Shown: piece by piece, positions 8,500-20,017 of the stretch
How the letters are laid out: every line of letters starts with the position of its first letter
Numbering within the stretch: the first letter of the stretch is position 1
Source: Duganella alba
GTDB taxonomy: Bacteria; Pseudomonadota; Gammaproteobacteria; Burkholderiales; Burkholderiaceae_D
NCBI RefSeq assembly: GCF_009674495.1
Contig: NZ_WKJN01000016.1
Coordinates: 1 to 64,000, forward strand
Reading direction: 5' to 3'
Length of the DNA: 64,000 nt
The notes under the pieces: generated by a model
What the model was told of the DNA's origin: nothing
The model's database searches: none
The model's input: the letters and a program-made list of their open reading frames with translations, nothing else
Program-made: the position numbers and the translations under genes

Positions 8500-9702
8500 T
8501 TAGATTTCTTTTGGCTTCGCGGCTTCGCGGCGGTTGAACCCCGCCACCATATCGAAGCGGAACAAGCGGCATTCCAGCGCGCCGTTGAAGAACGGCGTCT
8601 TGCGCGATTCCTTCAAGCGCAGCAGCTTCGGCACGCCCAGGTCCGCCGTGAACAAATACACCGTCCAGCCAGCAAAGCGCTGCTTCAGCGTCGAACTGAA
8701 ATCGGCATAGAAACTGTTCGCCATCTCATCCTGCGGCACCGTGCTGTCGCCACGCACGCCAATCCGCTCGCCATACGGCGGATTGGTCAGCAAAATACCC
8801 GGCTCGGTGGTCGGCGCCTGCACCTGCTGCGCCTCGATCTGCTTCAACGGCACGTCAAACAGAATGCCCGCGCTGCGCAGATTGTGGCGCGCCATCTCCA
8901 CCATATCGCCCGAGATGTCGGAACCGAAAATGGTCGGTGCGGCCGGCAGCGGATTCGGCTTGATCGCCGCCTTCATGTCCTGCCACGGCGCGGCGTCGAA
9001 ATCATGGAACTTCTCGAACGCGAAACGGCGGCGCGCGCCCGGCGGCACGCCCTGCACCATCTGCGCCGCTTCGCACAGGATGGTGCCGGAACCGCACATC
9101 GGGTCGAACAGCGGCATGCCCGGCTTCCAGCCCGACACGCGCAGCAGGCCGGCGGCCAGGTTCTCGCGCAGCGGCGCGTCGCCGGTCTCGGTACGCCAGC
9201 CGCGCTTGAACAGCGCCTCGCCCGAAGTGTCCAGGTAAACGATGAACTGGTGCGCGTCGACGAAGCCAAAGATACGCATGTCCGGTTCCTTGGTATCGAC
9301 CGAAGGACGCTTCTTGTATTGATCGAGGAAGCGGTCGCAGATCGCGTCCTTGATCTTCAGCGTGGTGAATTCCAGGCTTTTCAGCGGCGACTTCACCGCC
9401 GTGAGATCCACGCGGATGGTGTGGTCGTAGCCGAACCACTCTTCCCACGGCTGCTCCAGCGTCAGGTCGTAGATGTCGTTCTCGTTCTTGTAGCCGCCGG
9501 CGGCCATGCGCATCAGCACGCGCGACGCGATGCGCGAGTGCAGGTTCATGCGGTAAGCGTCGGTCAGCTCGCCCGAGGCGTGCACGCCGCCGGGGACTTC
9601 GTTGTGCACCTTCATGGTGGTGCTTTGTTGCGCGATTTCGCGCAGTTCTTCGGCTAACGCCGCTTCCATGCCGCGCGGGCATGGGCAAAAGAAGGATGCC
9701 AT
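8500..9702 (-). CDS. rlmL: THUMP-domain class I SAM-dependent rRNA methyltransferase (RlmL-like)
   Basis: A 400-residue enzyme predicted to make N2-methylguanosine in 23S rRNA, like the N-terminal half of E. coli RlmKL or Firmicute YpsC. Order: short N-terminal ferredoxin-like segment, THUMP domain (about 45-155), Rossmann methyltransferase with SAM loop DPMCGSGTILCEAA (about 199-212) and catalytic motif NPPYGERIG (about 305-313). The NPPY motif is that of amino-group methylases, and such proteins are often mislabelled as DNA adenine methylases. AAAGGT precedes the ATG at 9702. It is the penultimate member of the leftward leuS-to-efflux series, 57 bp after the isomerase gene. The exact target nucleotide is inferred from family, not visible. 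Confidence 0.85.
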   Translation of the reverse strand: MASFFCPCPRGMEAALAEELREIAQQSTTMKVHNEVPGGVHASGELTDAYRMNLHSRIASRVLMRMAAGGYKNENDIYDLTLEQPWEEWFGYDHTIRVDLTAVKSPLKSLEFTTLKIKDAICDRFLDQYKKRPSVDTKEPDMRIFGFVDAHQFIVYLDTSGEALFKRGWRTETGDAPLRENLAAGLLRVSGWKPGMPLFDPMCGSGTILCEAAQMVQGVPPGARRRFAFEKFHDFDAAPWQDMKAAIKPNPLPAAPTIFGSDISGDMVEMARHNLRSAGILFDVPLKQIEAQQVQAPTTEPGILLTNPPYGERIGVRGDSTVPQDEMANSFYADFSSTLKQRFAGWTVYLFTADLGVPKLLRLKESRKTPFFNGALECRLFRFDMVAGFNRREAAKPKEI

Positions 9703-9759
9703 AGGTGTACCTTTTGTCCGTTAAAAAAATGCGCGCCGCCCACGCGGGCGCGGCGCCGT

Positions 9760-10362
9760 TTACTTCATCATTGCGCGTTCCAGGAAGTCCAGACGATCCT
9801 GGCCCCAGAAACTCTCGCCTTCCAGCACGTACCACGGCGAACCGAACACACTCAGTGCATTCGCGTCCTCCGTATTACGGTCATACTCCGCCTGCGCACT
9901 GGCCGTTTCGGCCGACTTGATCAGCGCGCGGCCATCGAGCTCGCAGCTGCCGGCGATCTGCGCCAGCGTGGCCTCGTCGCCGACGTTGCGGTCTTCCGCC
10001 CACAGCGCGCGCATGATGGCGCCGGTCAGCCGCAAGGCCACGTCGGTGCCGTGCGAAATGCGCGCGGCGACGATCATCTTGTTGGCCAGCTCCGGCGACA
10101 CCGGGAAAAACTGCGGCTGCGTCTTGAGCGGAATCTCCAGGTGTTCCGCCCAGCGCGCCAGCTCCAGCAGGCGGTAAGCCTGCCGCTGCGGCGCGCGCTT
10201 CGCCAGCGGCAAGCCGCCGGACACGCCAAACACCTTGCCCAGATCGCAGGGCTTCAATTCAATCTGCACGCCATACCTGGCCGCCAGGGCGACCAGGCGC
10301 TCATGGCCCAGGTAGGCCCACGGCGAATGCGCTGCAAAGAAGTACTGGCAAACTTTGCTCAT
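9760..10362 (-). CDS. 2-hydroxychromene-2-carboxylate isomerase family protein
   Basis: A 200-residue cytoplasmic protein of the thioredoxin-fold DsbA/NahD (kappa-class GST) family, which uses glutathione to isomerise 2-hydroxychromene-2-carboxylate in naphthalene degradation. The N-terminus has FFAAHSPWAYLGHERL, with Ser13-Pro14 at the position of the glutathione-activating Ser and no CxxC. The C-terminal VFGSPWYVLEGESFWGQDRL matches the conserved FGVP-type loop of this family. No aromatic degradation genes surround it; it lies 9 bp after hemJ inside a housekeeping operon, so the real substrate is probably another glutathione conjugate. Confidence 0.88.
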   Translation of the reverse strand: MSKVCQYFFAAHSPWAYLGHERLVALAARYGVQIELKPCDLGKVFGVSGGLPLAKRAPQRQAYRLLELARWAEHLEIPLKTQPQFFPVSPELANKMIVAARISHGTDVALRLTGAIMRALWAEDRNVGDEATLAQIAGSCELDGRALIKSAETASAQAEYDRNTEDANALSVFGSPWYVLEGESFWGQDRLDFLERAMMK

Positions 10363-10371
10363 GACGCTTCC

Positions 10372-10794
10372 TTAGAAAGGCTTGACTACCACCAGCAGCA
10401 CAATCGCCAGCATCGCAAACACCGGCAACTCGTTAAATACGCGGAACCACTTGTGGCTGCGCTTGTTCTCGCCGCGCTCGAAGCGCTTCAGGATGCCGCC
10501 GCACATATGGTGGTAGCCGATCACCAGCACCACCAGGGTCAGCTTGGCGTGCAGCCAGCCCGGCATGTGCGCGCCGTACGCCATATAGATCAGGGCCGCC
10601 CCGAACAGCACCGCAAACACCGACAGCCACATCGAAAAGCGATACAGCTTGCGCGCCATCAGCAGCAGGCGCGCGGTGGTGTTCTTGTCGGTCTCCATCG
10701 CCAGGTTGACGAAGATGCGCGGCAGGTAGAACACGCCGGCCATCCAGGCCATCACAAAGAAGATGTGCAGTGCTTTGATCCAGAGGTACAGCAT
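10372..10794 (-). CDS. hemJ: HemJ-type protoporphyrinogen IX oxidase (CopD family membrane protein)
   Basis: A 140-residue membrane protein with four hydrophobic helices, the usual HemJ length. HemJ oxidises protoporphyrinogen IX to protoporphyrin IX in haem synthesis. The start LYLWIKALHIFFVMAWMAG places a conserved His at residue 10, a haem ligand in characterised HemJ proteins, and LHAKL (81-85) holds the other conserved basic patch. The chosen ATG ends at 10794, 8 bp after the proA stop. A longer frame runs back into proA and is an overlap artefact. Annotation as a generic CopD-domain protein is possible, but length and motifs favour HemJ. Confidence 0.8.
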   Translation of the reverse strand: MLYLWIKALHIFFVMAWMAGVFYLPRIFVNLAMETDKNTTARLLLMARKLYRFSMWLSVFAVLFGAALIYMAYGAHMPGWLHAKLTLVVLVIGYHHMCGGILKRFERGENKRSHKWFRVFNELPVFAMLAIVLLVVVKPF

Positions 10795-10802
10795 AACGCT
10801 CC

Positions 10803-12074
10803 TTATTGTCTTACTTCTCCGTGGCCAAGTACCACGTATTTCAGCGAGGTCAGACCTTCCAGGCCGACCGGGCCACGTGCATGCAGCTTGTCGTTGGAGA
10901 TGCCGATCTCCGCGCCCAGGCCGTATTCGAAACCGTCCGCGAAACGCGTCGAGGCGTTGACCATCACCGACGCCGAATCGACTTCGCGCAGGAAGCGCAT
11001 CGCCGCCGTATGGTCTTCGGTGATGATCGCCTCGGTGTGCTTGGACGAATAATGGTTGATGTGCTCCATCGCCTCGTTCATGTCGGCGACGATCTTCACC
11101 GACAGGATCGCCGCCAGGTATTCGGTCGACCAGTCCTCTTCGGTGGCGGCCACCAGGTGCGGGTAGCCGGCCGCGGCGAGGATCGCCATCGCTTCCGGAT
11201 CGGCGCGCAGTTCGACCTGTTTGGTCGCGTACAGCCTGGCCAGTTCCGGCAGCACCGCCGGCGCGATCGAACGCGCCACCAGCAGCGTTTCCATGGTGTT
11301 GCAGGTGCCGTAGCGGTGGCACTTGGCGTTGAAGCCGATGTCGACCGCCTTCTTCATGTCGGCCTTGGCGTCGATGTAGACGTGGCAGATGCCGTCCAGG
11401 TGCTTGATCATCGGCACCGTGGCCTCTTCCATCAGGCGCGCGATCAGGCCCTTGCCGCCGCGCGGCACGATCACGTCCACGTACTGCGGCATGGTGATCA
11501 GGGCGCCGACGGCGGCGCGGTCGGTGGTCTCCACCACTTGCACGCCGTCTTCCGGCAGGCCGGCGCCGGTCAGACCTTCCTTGACCAGCCTGGCCAGCGC
11601 GCGGTTGCAGTGGATCGCTTCCGAGCCGCCGCGCAGGATGGTGGCGTTGCCGCTCTTGATGCACAGGCCCGCCGCGTCCACCGTCACGTTGGGACGCGAC
11701 TCGTAGATGATGCCGATCACGCCCAGCGGCACGCGCATCTGGCCGACCTGGATGCCGGTCGGGCGGAATTTCAGGCCGGAGATTTCACCGATCGGGTCCG
11801 GCAGCGCGACGATCTGGCGCAGGCCTTCGACCATCGTGGCGATCGCCTTGTCCGACAGGGCCAGGCGGTCCAGCATGGCCGGCGCCAGACCGTTGGCGGC
11901 GGCGGCGTCCATGTCCTGCCTGTTGGCGGCGCGCAGGGCGTCGGCATCGCGTTCGATCGCGTCGGCGATCAGCGTCAGCGCGCGGTTGCGCTGCGCGCTG
12001 TCGGCACGGGCCATGGCGCGCGATGCCTTGCGCGCCTGCTGGCCCAGTTGTTCCATGTAGTGCTTGATATCCAT
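10803..12074 (-). CDS. proA: Gamma-glutamyl phosphate reductase
   Basis: A 423-residue cytoplasmic enzyme of proline synthesis that reduces gamma-glutamyl phosphate to glutamate semialdehyde with NADPH. It has the aldehyde-dehydrogenase fold with catalytic Cys258 in [11 protein letters not shown], and conserved [11 protein letters not shown] and ILRGGSEA segments. The frame is open further upstream into holA, but [17 protein letters not shown] is the typical ProA N-terminus and begins 20 bp after the holA stop. Neighbours leuS-lptE-holA upstream are the standard betaproteobacterial order. Confidence 0.97.
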   Translation of the reverse strand: MDIKHYMEQLGQQARKASRAMARADSAQRNRALTLIADAIERDADALRAANRQDMDAAAANGLAPAMLDRLALSDKAIATMVEGLRQIVALPDPIGEISGLKFRPTGIQVGQMRVPLGVIGIIYESRPNVTVDAAGLCIKSGNATILRGGSEAIHCNRALARLVKEGLTGAGLPEDGVQVVETTDRAAVGALITMPQYVDVIVPRGGKGLIARLMEEATVPMIKHLDGICHVYIDAKADMKKAVDIGFNAKCHRYGTCNTMETLLVARSIAPAVLPELARLYATKQVELRADPEAMAILAAAGYPHLVAATEEDWSTEYLAAILSVKIVADMNEAMEHINHYSSKHTEAIITEDHTAAMRFLREVDSASVMVNASTRFADGFEYGLGAEIGISNDKLHARGPVGLEGLTSLKYVVLGHGEVRQ

Positions 12075-12094
12075 CGTTGTCCCGTTCGAGCGGG

Positions 12095-13111
12095 TCAGCC
12101 GCGGGCGACCTTCAGCGCCAGTTGGAGCATGGCGTCCCAGGCATCGCCGGCGTGCGCTTTCGCGCGCAGACCCTTGATCATCTTGTCCACTTGCGCGGCG
12201 TCCTTCAGTGCCGCTTCCAGCGTCGGCAGCGAAATGCGGCGCAGCGCCGGGTCCATCATGCGTTCCTTCGGTCCCCAGATGCGGTGCTCTTTCAGCAGCG
12301 CCCCCAGCGGACGGCCCTGCGCCATGCCGGCCTTCAGCTTGAGCAGCGTGCGGATTTCCTCCGACACCGCCCACAGCACCAGCGGCAGCGCTTCGCCCTC
12401 GCCTTTCAGGCCTTCCAGCATGCGCACCAGGCGCGCCGGATCGCCCGACAGCATCGCCTCACTGAGCTTGAACACATCGTAGCGCGCCACATTCAGCACC
12501 GCGTCGTGCACCTGCTCGTAGGTCAGCTTGCCCGGCTCGTGCAGCAGGGCCAGTTTCTGAATCTCCTGATGGGCCGCAAGCAGATTGCCTTCCACGCGAT
12601 CCGCGATGAAATCAATGCTCTGCCGGTCCGCGCTCTGCCCTTGTGCGGCAAGGCGCTGGCCTATCCAATTGGGCAAATGCGCCCGTTCCACCTGCGGGAT
12701 GTCGATATACACCGCCGCCTGTTGCAGACTGGCGACCCAGGCCGCCTTCTGCGTCTGCCAGTCCAGCTTTGGCAGCGTGATCAAAGTCAGGTTGTCCGGA
12801 CTCAGATCTTTTACATAATTTTGCAGCGCCGCGCCGCCATCCTTGCCCGGCTTGCCGGTCGGGATGCGCAGCTCGATCAGCTTCTTGTCACCGAACAGCG
12901 ACAGCGCCTGGTTGGCGGCCAGCAGCTCGCCCCACTTGAAGCTGCGCTCCACGGTCAGCACGTCGCGCTCGGAATAGCCCTGCGCGCGCGCGGTCTTGCG
13001 GATCTTGTCCGCAGCCTCCAGCGCCAGCAAGTGCTCGTCGCTGGTGATGACGTACAGCTGCGACAGCGATTTGCTCAAATGGCCGTCCAGCGCCTCCAAC
13101 CGTAATTGCAT
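12095..13111 (-). CDS. holA: DNA polymerase III delta subunit
   Basis: A 338-residue clamp-loader subunit that opens the beta sliding clamp. The N-terminal domain shows [20 protein letters not shown], the degenerate P-loop-like segment of HolA, followed by a three-domain AAA+ architecture of normal length. It lies between lptE (9 bp upstream) and proA (20 bp downstream); the lptE-holA pair is conserved across proteobacteria and supports the call. Confidence 0.95.
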   Translation of the reverse strand: MQLRLEALDGHLSKSLSQLYVITSDEHLLALEAADKIRKTARAQGYSERDVLTVERSFKWGELLAANQALSLFGDKKLIELRIPTGKPGKDGGAALQNYVKDLSPDNLTLITLPKLDWQTQKAAWVASLQQAAVYIDIPQVERAHLPNWIGQRLAAQGQSADRQSIDFIADRVEGNLLAAHQEIQKLALLHEPGKLTYEQVHDAVLNVARYDVFKLSEAMLSGDPARLVRMLEGLKGEGEALPLVLWAVSEEIRTLLKLKAGMAQGRPLGALLKEHRIWGPKERMMDPALRRISLPTLEAALKDAAQVDKMIKGLRAKAHAGDAWDAMLQLALKVARG

Positions 13112-13120
13112 GCGGCGCCT

Positions 13121-13744
13121 TTACTGAATCGGCACGGCCGGCGGTATCGTCGACGGCTGGCCCGATGGCTGCGCGCCGGTCGGCGCCGGGCCAGGCGGCG
13201 ACAGCGACACGCCGGCCGTCTTGACGGCGGCGATGCGGCGCATCATCTGCTGTACCAGGTCGGTTTGCATGTCCTTGTACAGCAGCGCCTCTTCCTGCTC
13301 TTTCGCCAGCAGCTGGGTTTCGTTAAAGTCGATCGGGCGGGTCAGCGTGATCTGCGTTGGCCCCAGCAGTTCCTGGCCCTGCTTGTCGAGGACGCGGAAC
13401 ACGATGTTATACGTCAGCAGGTACTGACGCACGCGGCCATTGTTGTTCAGCGACAGAATGGTCTTGGTCTTGGTCTTTTCCGGATTGGTCAGGACTTCGA
13501 TCACGCCATCGGCCTGCTTGGCGTCGCTGACCACGGCGGTGCCGCCGTTGGCGCGGATGTTGCGCTTCAAATCAATCGCCAATGGCGACGTCTCCGGCAG
13601 CCCCACGTAGATCGTCGGGAACGGCAGCGTGTAATGGCCGCCGTCGCCGCGCAGGTGGAAGCCGCACGCCGACACCGTCAGCGCGGTGGCCAGCACGGCG
13701 GCATACAGCGCGCCGCGACGGAAAAACTTCAGAGTAGTCGCCAT
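13121..13744 (-). CDS. lptE: LPS-assembly lipoprotein LptE
   Basis: A 207-residue outer-membrane lipoprotein that plugs the LptD barrel during LPS insertion. The signal peptide ends in a lipobox VSAC with Cys27, followed by GFHLRG, the typical mature LptE start. The C-terminal tail from about 175 is rich in Pro and Gly and looks disordered. It lies 11 bp after leuS and 9 bp before holA, the conserved leuS-lptE-holA order. Its partner LptD is also in this window at 30.4-32.6 kb. Confidence 0.95.
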   Translation of the reverse strand: MATTLKFFRRGALYAAVLATALTVSACGFHLRGDGGHYTLPFPTIYVGLPETSPLAIDLKRNIRANGGTAVVSDAKQADGVIEVLTNPEKTKTKTILSLNNNGRVRQYLLTYNIVFRVLDKQGQELLGPTQITLTRPIDFNETQLLAKEQEEALLYKDMQTDLVQQMMRRIAAVKTAGVSLSPPGPAPTGAQPSGQPSTIPPAVPIQ

Positions 13745-13755
13745 ATTCGATCCGC

Positions 13756-16418
<2,663 letters not shown>

Positions 16419-16521
16419 CCTTGAGGCCGGGGGTTGTACGCGGTAGCGACGGGGTGGCGGCTGGCGGATTCTATAAAATATGCGATTGCATGCTTTACCC
16501 CTCAACCGGTGAGTCGCCGTC

Positions 16522-16555
16522 GGGGTCAGACCCCTTTGTGGCCCTGCGGGGTTGG
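16522..16555. repeat. REP-like repeat, copy 2
   Basis: GGGGTCAGACCCC at 16522-16534 followed after a few bases by TGGCCCTGCGGGGTT. This is the same two-part unit as at 8461, here as a single palindromic block. It ends about 20 bp before the AraC-type regulator start. Confidence 0.7.
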
Positions 16556-16575
16556 ACAAACGTATAATTTGTGTC

Positions 16576-17322
16576 ATGTTTTATCGCGAATATCCACCCC
16601 ACCCTGCCCTGGCGGCGCATGTGGACTGCGTTTGGGCGGCTCGGGCGCCCGGGGGCGGGGCCGCCCATCGCGTGCTGCCGGATAATTGCGTGGATATTCT
16701 TTGGCAGGATGGCAAGCAGCCCGGCTTTGCTGTCGGCATGATGTCTTCGTCGATCCTGGTCGCCAGCGAGCAGCCGCTGCAAACACTCGCCGTGCGTTTC
16801 AAACCCGGCATGGCCGGCCTGCTCCTCGCCACGCCGCTGAACATCCTTACCGATCAGCGCGCGGATATCGACCTGCTATGGGGCCGCAGCGACGCCGACC
16901 GGCTGGCCGATGCGCTGTGGACCAGCGAGGCGCCGGAACGCGCCCGCCTCGCACTCATCGAACAGGAACTGCTGCGGCGCCTGCGCGGCGGCGGCACGCC
17001 GCTGGTGCAGCGCGCCTTGCGGGCGCTCAATCACAGCGCCGGCGATCTGCGCATCGAAGACCTGGCCGCCCAGCTGCGCGTATCGCGCCAGCACCTGGCG
17101 GCCCAATTCCGCGACCACGTCGGCCTGTCGCCCAAGCTGTACGCGCGGATCTGCCGCTTCCGCCGGGCCGCGGCCACGCTCAAGGCCACGCCCGCGCCGG
17201 ATTGGGCCGAACTCGCACTGGCCTGCGGCTACTTCGACCAATCCCACCTGATCCACGATTTCCAGGAATTCGCCGGCAGCGCGCCCGAACGATTCCATTT
17301 TTCCAATCGACCCGCACCGTGA
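16576..17322 (+). CDS. AraC-family transcriptional regulator
   Basis: A 248-residue regulator with a ligand-type N-terminal domain (HVDCVWAARAPGG, VLPDNCVDILW, AVRFKPGM motifs typical of the DUF6597 group) and a C-terminal double helix-turn-helix (about 155-245: DLAAQLRVSRQHLAAQF and ELALACGYFDQSHLIHDF). It probably controls the adjacent VOC protein gene 43 bp downstream. ATG 16576 is chosen because MFYREYPPHPAL is the common family start. No clear ribosome binding site is present and TATAAT lies only 7 bp before the ATG, so a leaderless transcript is possible. An upstream TTG at 16552 would start inside the repeat and is less likely. Confidence 0.88.
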   Translation: MFYREYPPHPALAAHVDCVWAARAPGGGAAHRVLPDNCVDILWQDGKQPGFAVGMMSSSILVASEQPLQTLAVRFKPGMAGLLLATPLNILTDQRADIDLLWGRSDADRLADALWTSEAPERARLALIEQELLRRLRGGGTPLVQRALRALNHSAGDLRIEDLAAQLRVSRQHLAAQFRDHVGLSPKLYARICRFRRAAATLKATPAPDWAELALACGYFDQSHLIHDFQEFAGSAPERFHFSNRPAP

Positions 17323-17365
17323 TATGCCAAGATGATGTTTTACCCAACTTTACGGAGACAACATC

Positions 17366-17731
17366 ATGATCAAGGGACTGCGCACGGTGGCCTACCCGGT
17401 CGCCGACCTGGCCGCCGCCAAGGACTGGTACAGCACGGTATTCGGCGCCCAGCCTTACTTCGACCAGCCGTTCTACGTCGGCTTCAACATCGGCGGCTTC
17501 GAGCTGGGCCTGATCCCGGACGGCACGTCGGGCACCGCCGGCAGCACGGTCTACTGGGGCGTGGAGGATATCGAAGCGGAAGTCACGCGCATCACCTCGC
17601 TGGGCGCGACGGTGCATGGCGCCATCCAGGACGTCGGCGAGAGCATCCGGACGGTGGAACTGGCCGACCCGTTCGGCAATATCCTGGGGCTGATCTACAA
17701 CCCCCACTTCGATTTGGCTGCGGTGCGCTAA
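17366..17731 (+). CDS. VOC (glyoxalase/bleomycin-resistance) family protein
   Basis: A 121-residue single VOC module, beta-alpha-beta-beta-beta twice, as in glyoxalases and small-molecule binding proteins. VAYPVADLAAAKDWYSTVFG opens the fold and ELADPFGNILGLIYNPHF closes it, with the conserved Glu in the last strand region. ACGGAGA precedes the ATG. It follows the AraC gene closely and may be its target. Catalytic activity and substrate cannot be assigned. Confidence 0.88.
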   Translation: MIKGLRTVAYPVADLAAAKDWYSTVFGAQPYFDQPFYVGFNIGGFELGLIPDGTSGTAGSTVYWGVEDIEAEVTRITSLGATVHGAIQDVGESIRTVELADPFGNILGLIYNPHFDLAAVR

Positions 17732-17776
17732 CGAATGTGGCACACTACTGCCTCTGCAAAATAAAGAGGTAGCGCC

Positions 17777-18616
17777 ATGTCCCGCCGTAACGCCAATCTG
17801 ATTAAAACGCCCGAGCAAATGGTTCAGGCCCGCGTCGCCGCCCAGCTGGCGGCCGATGTGCTGACCATGATCGCTCCACACGTCAAACCAGGCGTGACCA
17901 CGGCTTACCTCGACCAGCTGTGCAACGACTACATCGTCAACGTGCAGCAGGCGATTCCGGCCAACGTCGGCTACGGCGGCTTCCCGGCCACCGTGTGCAG
18001 CTCGGTCAACCACGTGGTGTGCCACGGCATTCCGTCAGCCGAGCAGGTGCTGAAAAACGGCGACATCATCAACATCGACGTCGCCGTCATCAAGGACGGC
18101 TGGCACGGCGACACCAGCCGCATGTACTACGTCGGCGAGCCGTCGAAGCCGACCCGCAAGCTGGTGGAGACCACCTACGCGGCGATGTGGGCCGGCATCC
18201 GCGCGGTGAAGCCGAAGGCGACGCTGGGCGATGTGGGCTTCGCGATCCAGACCGTGGCCGAGAAAGCCGGCTACAGCGTGGTGCTGGACTACTGCGGCCA
18301 TGGCATCGGCATGGTCTACCACGAAGATCCGCAGGTGACCCACTACGGCCGTCCGGGCCAGGGCATGGTGCTGAAACCGGGCATGCTGTTCACCATCGAA
18401 CCGATGATCAACGCCGGCAAGGCGGCAACGAAGGAATTGAGCGACGGCTGGACCGTCGAGACGCGCGACAAATCGCTGTCGGCGCAGTGGGAGCACATGG
18501 TGCACGTGACCGAGACCGGCTTCGAGGTGCTGACGCTGGCGCCCGGCGAAACCGGCGCCAAGGCGCAGATCCCGAACGCCGTGCCGGCCGGCGTGGAACC
18601 TTCTAGCGCAGCGTAA
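17777..18616 (+). CDS. map: Methionine aminopeptidase type I
   Basis: A 279-residue metalloenzyme removing the initiator Met. All five metal ligands are visible: D101, D112, H175, E208 and E239, with substrate His at H83. The start has AGAGGTAG upstream. The length is about 15 residues more than E. coli Map, because of a C-terminal tail. It is not next to rpsB here, so this may be an additional or relocated copy. Its 3' end overlaps the convergent barstar gene by 14 bp. Confidence 0.96.
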   Translation: MSRRNANLIKTPEQMVQARVAAQLAADVLTMIAPHVKPGVTTAYLDQLCNDYIVNVQQAIPANVGYGGFPATVCSSVNHVVCHGIPSAEQVLKNGDIINIDVAVIKDGWHGDTSRMYYVGEPSKPTRKLVETTYAAMWAGIRAVKPKATLGDVGFAIQTVAEKAGYSVVLDYCGHGIGMVYHEDPQVTHYGRPGQGMVLKPGMLFTIEPMINAGKAATKELSDGWTVETRDKSLSAQWEHMVHVTETGFEVLTLAPGETGAKAQIPNAVPAGVEPSSAA

Positions 18617-18920
18617 GTTTCAGGGCCGGCTTCTCGCCGTAGTCTTCGTAGCGCTCGTTGATGCCGGCCACGCAGTACGTCATTTCTTCCAGGATGTCGG
18701 GCTGCATGGCCGCCGTGTCCTTGATGACGATTTCCAGCACTTCGTTCGGCTTCAGGCGGAACTTGCTCATGCCGTCTTCATCGCGCAGGTAACTCAGGCA
18801 ATCGACCCAGGCGTCCATGGTATTGCCGTAACTGTCGGGAAAGCCCAGCACCGCCTTGCACTCCGAGTGAAAGCCGGCGAAATCCTTGATGGCTGCGCCA
18901 TTCAGTTCTGCGGTTGCCAT
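18603..18920 (-). CDS. Barstar-family (barnase inhibitor) protein
   Basis: A 105-residue small acidic protein. The segment FPDSYGNTMDAWVDCLSYL (about 27-45) is the barstar core helix and loop that in barstar binds the RNase active site. It starts one base into the exbD stop (TAATG), so it is translationally coupled at the end of the bamE-dapB-exbB-exbD operon, and converges with map by 14 bp. No barnase-type RNase gene is present within the window. The family is known to be widespread in proteobacteria as stand-alone genes of unclear function, so RNase inhibition is inferred. Confidence 0.8.
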   Translation of the reverse strand: MATAELNGAAIKDFAGFHSECKAVLGFPDSYGNTMDAWVDCLSYLRDEDGMSKFRLKPNEVLEIVIKDTAAMQPDILEEMTYCVAGINERYEDYGEKPALKLTLR

Positions 18921-19345
18921 TATTTTTTCTCCTTGGGATCGGTGACGAAGCCCAATTTCGTTAATCCATTGCTCTGCGCGGCGGCCATCACCTGCGCCAC
19001 GATTTCGTAGCGGGTGTCCTTGTCGGCGCGCAGTTGCAGTTCCGGTTGCGGCTCCAATTTGGCCGCGTCGACCAGGCGCGCCTGCAGCGCCTCCTGTCCG
19101 ACCGGATCGTTATTCCAGAATATCCGTCCCTTGCCGTCGATCGACAGCGTGACCGTGGCGGCCGGCGTCGATGGCGTGGCGGCGGCCTGCGCCTTCGGCA
19201 GCTCCAGCTGCACCGAGCCGGTGAACATCGGCGCGGCCAGGATGAAAATCACCAGCAGCACCAGCATCACGTCCACCATCGGCGTGACGTTGATGTCGGC
19301 CATCGGGCCGGGATTGCGGTGGTGGTTGAAGGAGCCGAAGGCCAT
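18920..19345 (-). CDS. exbD: ExbD/TolR family biopolymer transport protein
   Basis: A 141-residue inner-membrane protein with one TM helix (about 22-43) and a periplasmic domain. The proton-binding Asp25 lies in TPMVDVMLVLLVIF, matching the essential Asp of ExbD. It pairs with the ExbB-type protein 3 bp upstream to harvest proton motive force for a TonB- or TolA-like partner. There is no tonB beside it, but one is present at 48.7 kb. It could equally be TolR; the lack of tolA, tolB or pal makes ExbD the better label. Confidence 0.88.
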   Translation of the reverse strand: MAFGSFNHHRNPGPMADINVTPMVDVMLVLLVIFILAAPMFTGSVQLELPKAQAAATPSTPAATVTLSIDGKGRIFWNNDPVGQEALQARLVDAAKLEPQPELQLRADKDTRYEIVAQVMAAAQSNGLTKLGFVTDPKEKK

Positions 19346-19348
19346 GGC

Positions 19349-20017
19349 CTACTTCCTGGTCAGATAGGCGTGCAGGTCGTGCGCAAACGCGTCCAGCTCG
19401 GCCAGCGTCAGACGGTTGACGCGGTTGAAGCCGTTGTACGCCAGCACGGCGGGAATCGCCACGGTCAGGCCGATGGCGGTCATCACCAGCGCCTCGCCCA
19501 CCGGGCCGGCCACTTTGTCGATCTGCACCGTGCCGTGCGACGACACATTGGCCAGCGCGTGATAAATGCCCCACACGGTGCCCAGCAGGCCGACGAACGG
19601 CGCGGTGGCGCCGATGGAGGCCAGCATGGTCAGGCCGCCCTCAAGGCGGTTGGTGGAACGCTGGATCGCCGCGCGCAGCACGCGCGTGACTTGCGCCGCG
19701 CGGTCCATTTCGCCGCCCAGCGACGGCCGCTCGGCCGCGCGCAGCTGCGTCGCGCCCTGTTCGGCCAGCGGCAGGAAAATCTTTTCGGGATCGGCCAGCG
19801 TCAGCGCGGCCACGCCATCCTGCATGGTCGGCGCGTCCCAGAAGCTTTGCAGCGCCGGCGCGCTGCGGCGCACACGGTACGCCGCATACGCCTTGGCCAG
19901 GATGAAGAACCAGCTGACCAGCGACATCGCCAGCAACACGAACGCTACCGCGTGGCTGATGGCGTCGCCCTGTTCCCAGAAACGGGCCAGGGTGAATTGG
20001 CTGGCGCCCGGATTCAT
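19349..20017 (-). CDS. exbB: ExbB/TolQ family proton channel protein
   Basis: A 222-residue inner-membrane protein with three TM segments: about 22-45 ([20 protein letters not shown]), about 133-155 ([20 protein letters not shown]) and about 172-194 ([17 protein letters not shown]). This is the MotA/TolQ/ExbB fold that forms the pentameric proton channel around ExbD. The ATG ending at 20017 overlaps the dapB stop as ATGA, so translation is coupled. A longer frame inside dapB is an artefact. Confidence 0.9.
   Translation of the reverse strand: MNPGASQFTLARFWEQGDAISHAVAFVLLAMSLVSWFFILAKAYAAYRVRRSAPALQSFWDAPTMQDGVAALTLADPEKIFLPLAEQGATQLRAAERPSLGGEMDRAAQVTRVLRAAIQRSTNRLEGGLTMLASIGATAPFVGLLGTVWGIYHALANVSSHGTVQIDKVAGPVGEALVMTAIGLTVAIPAVLAYNGFNRVNRLTLAELDAFAHDLHAYLTRK

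Noticed and set aside
7219-9657. 812-residue rightward reading across the efflux and rlmL-like genes
   Set aside because: It crosses two real genes and the repeat between them; no homology-like feature; typical open shadow in high-GC DNA.
16552-16576. TTG start extending the AraC regulator by eight residues
   Set aside because: The extension begins within the repeat and has no family similarity; MFYREYPPHPAL is the usual start.
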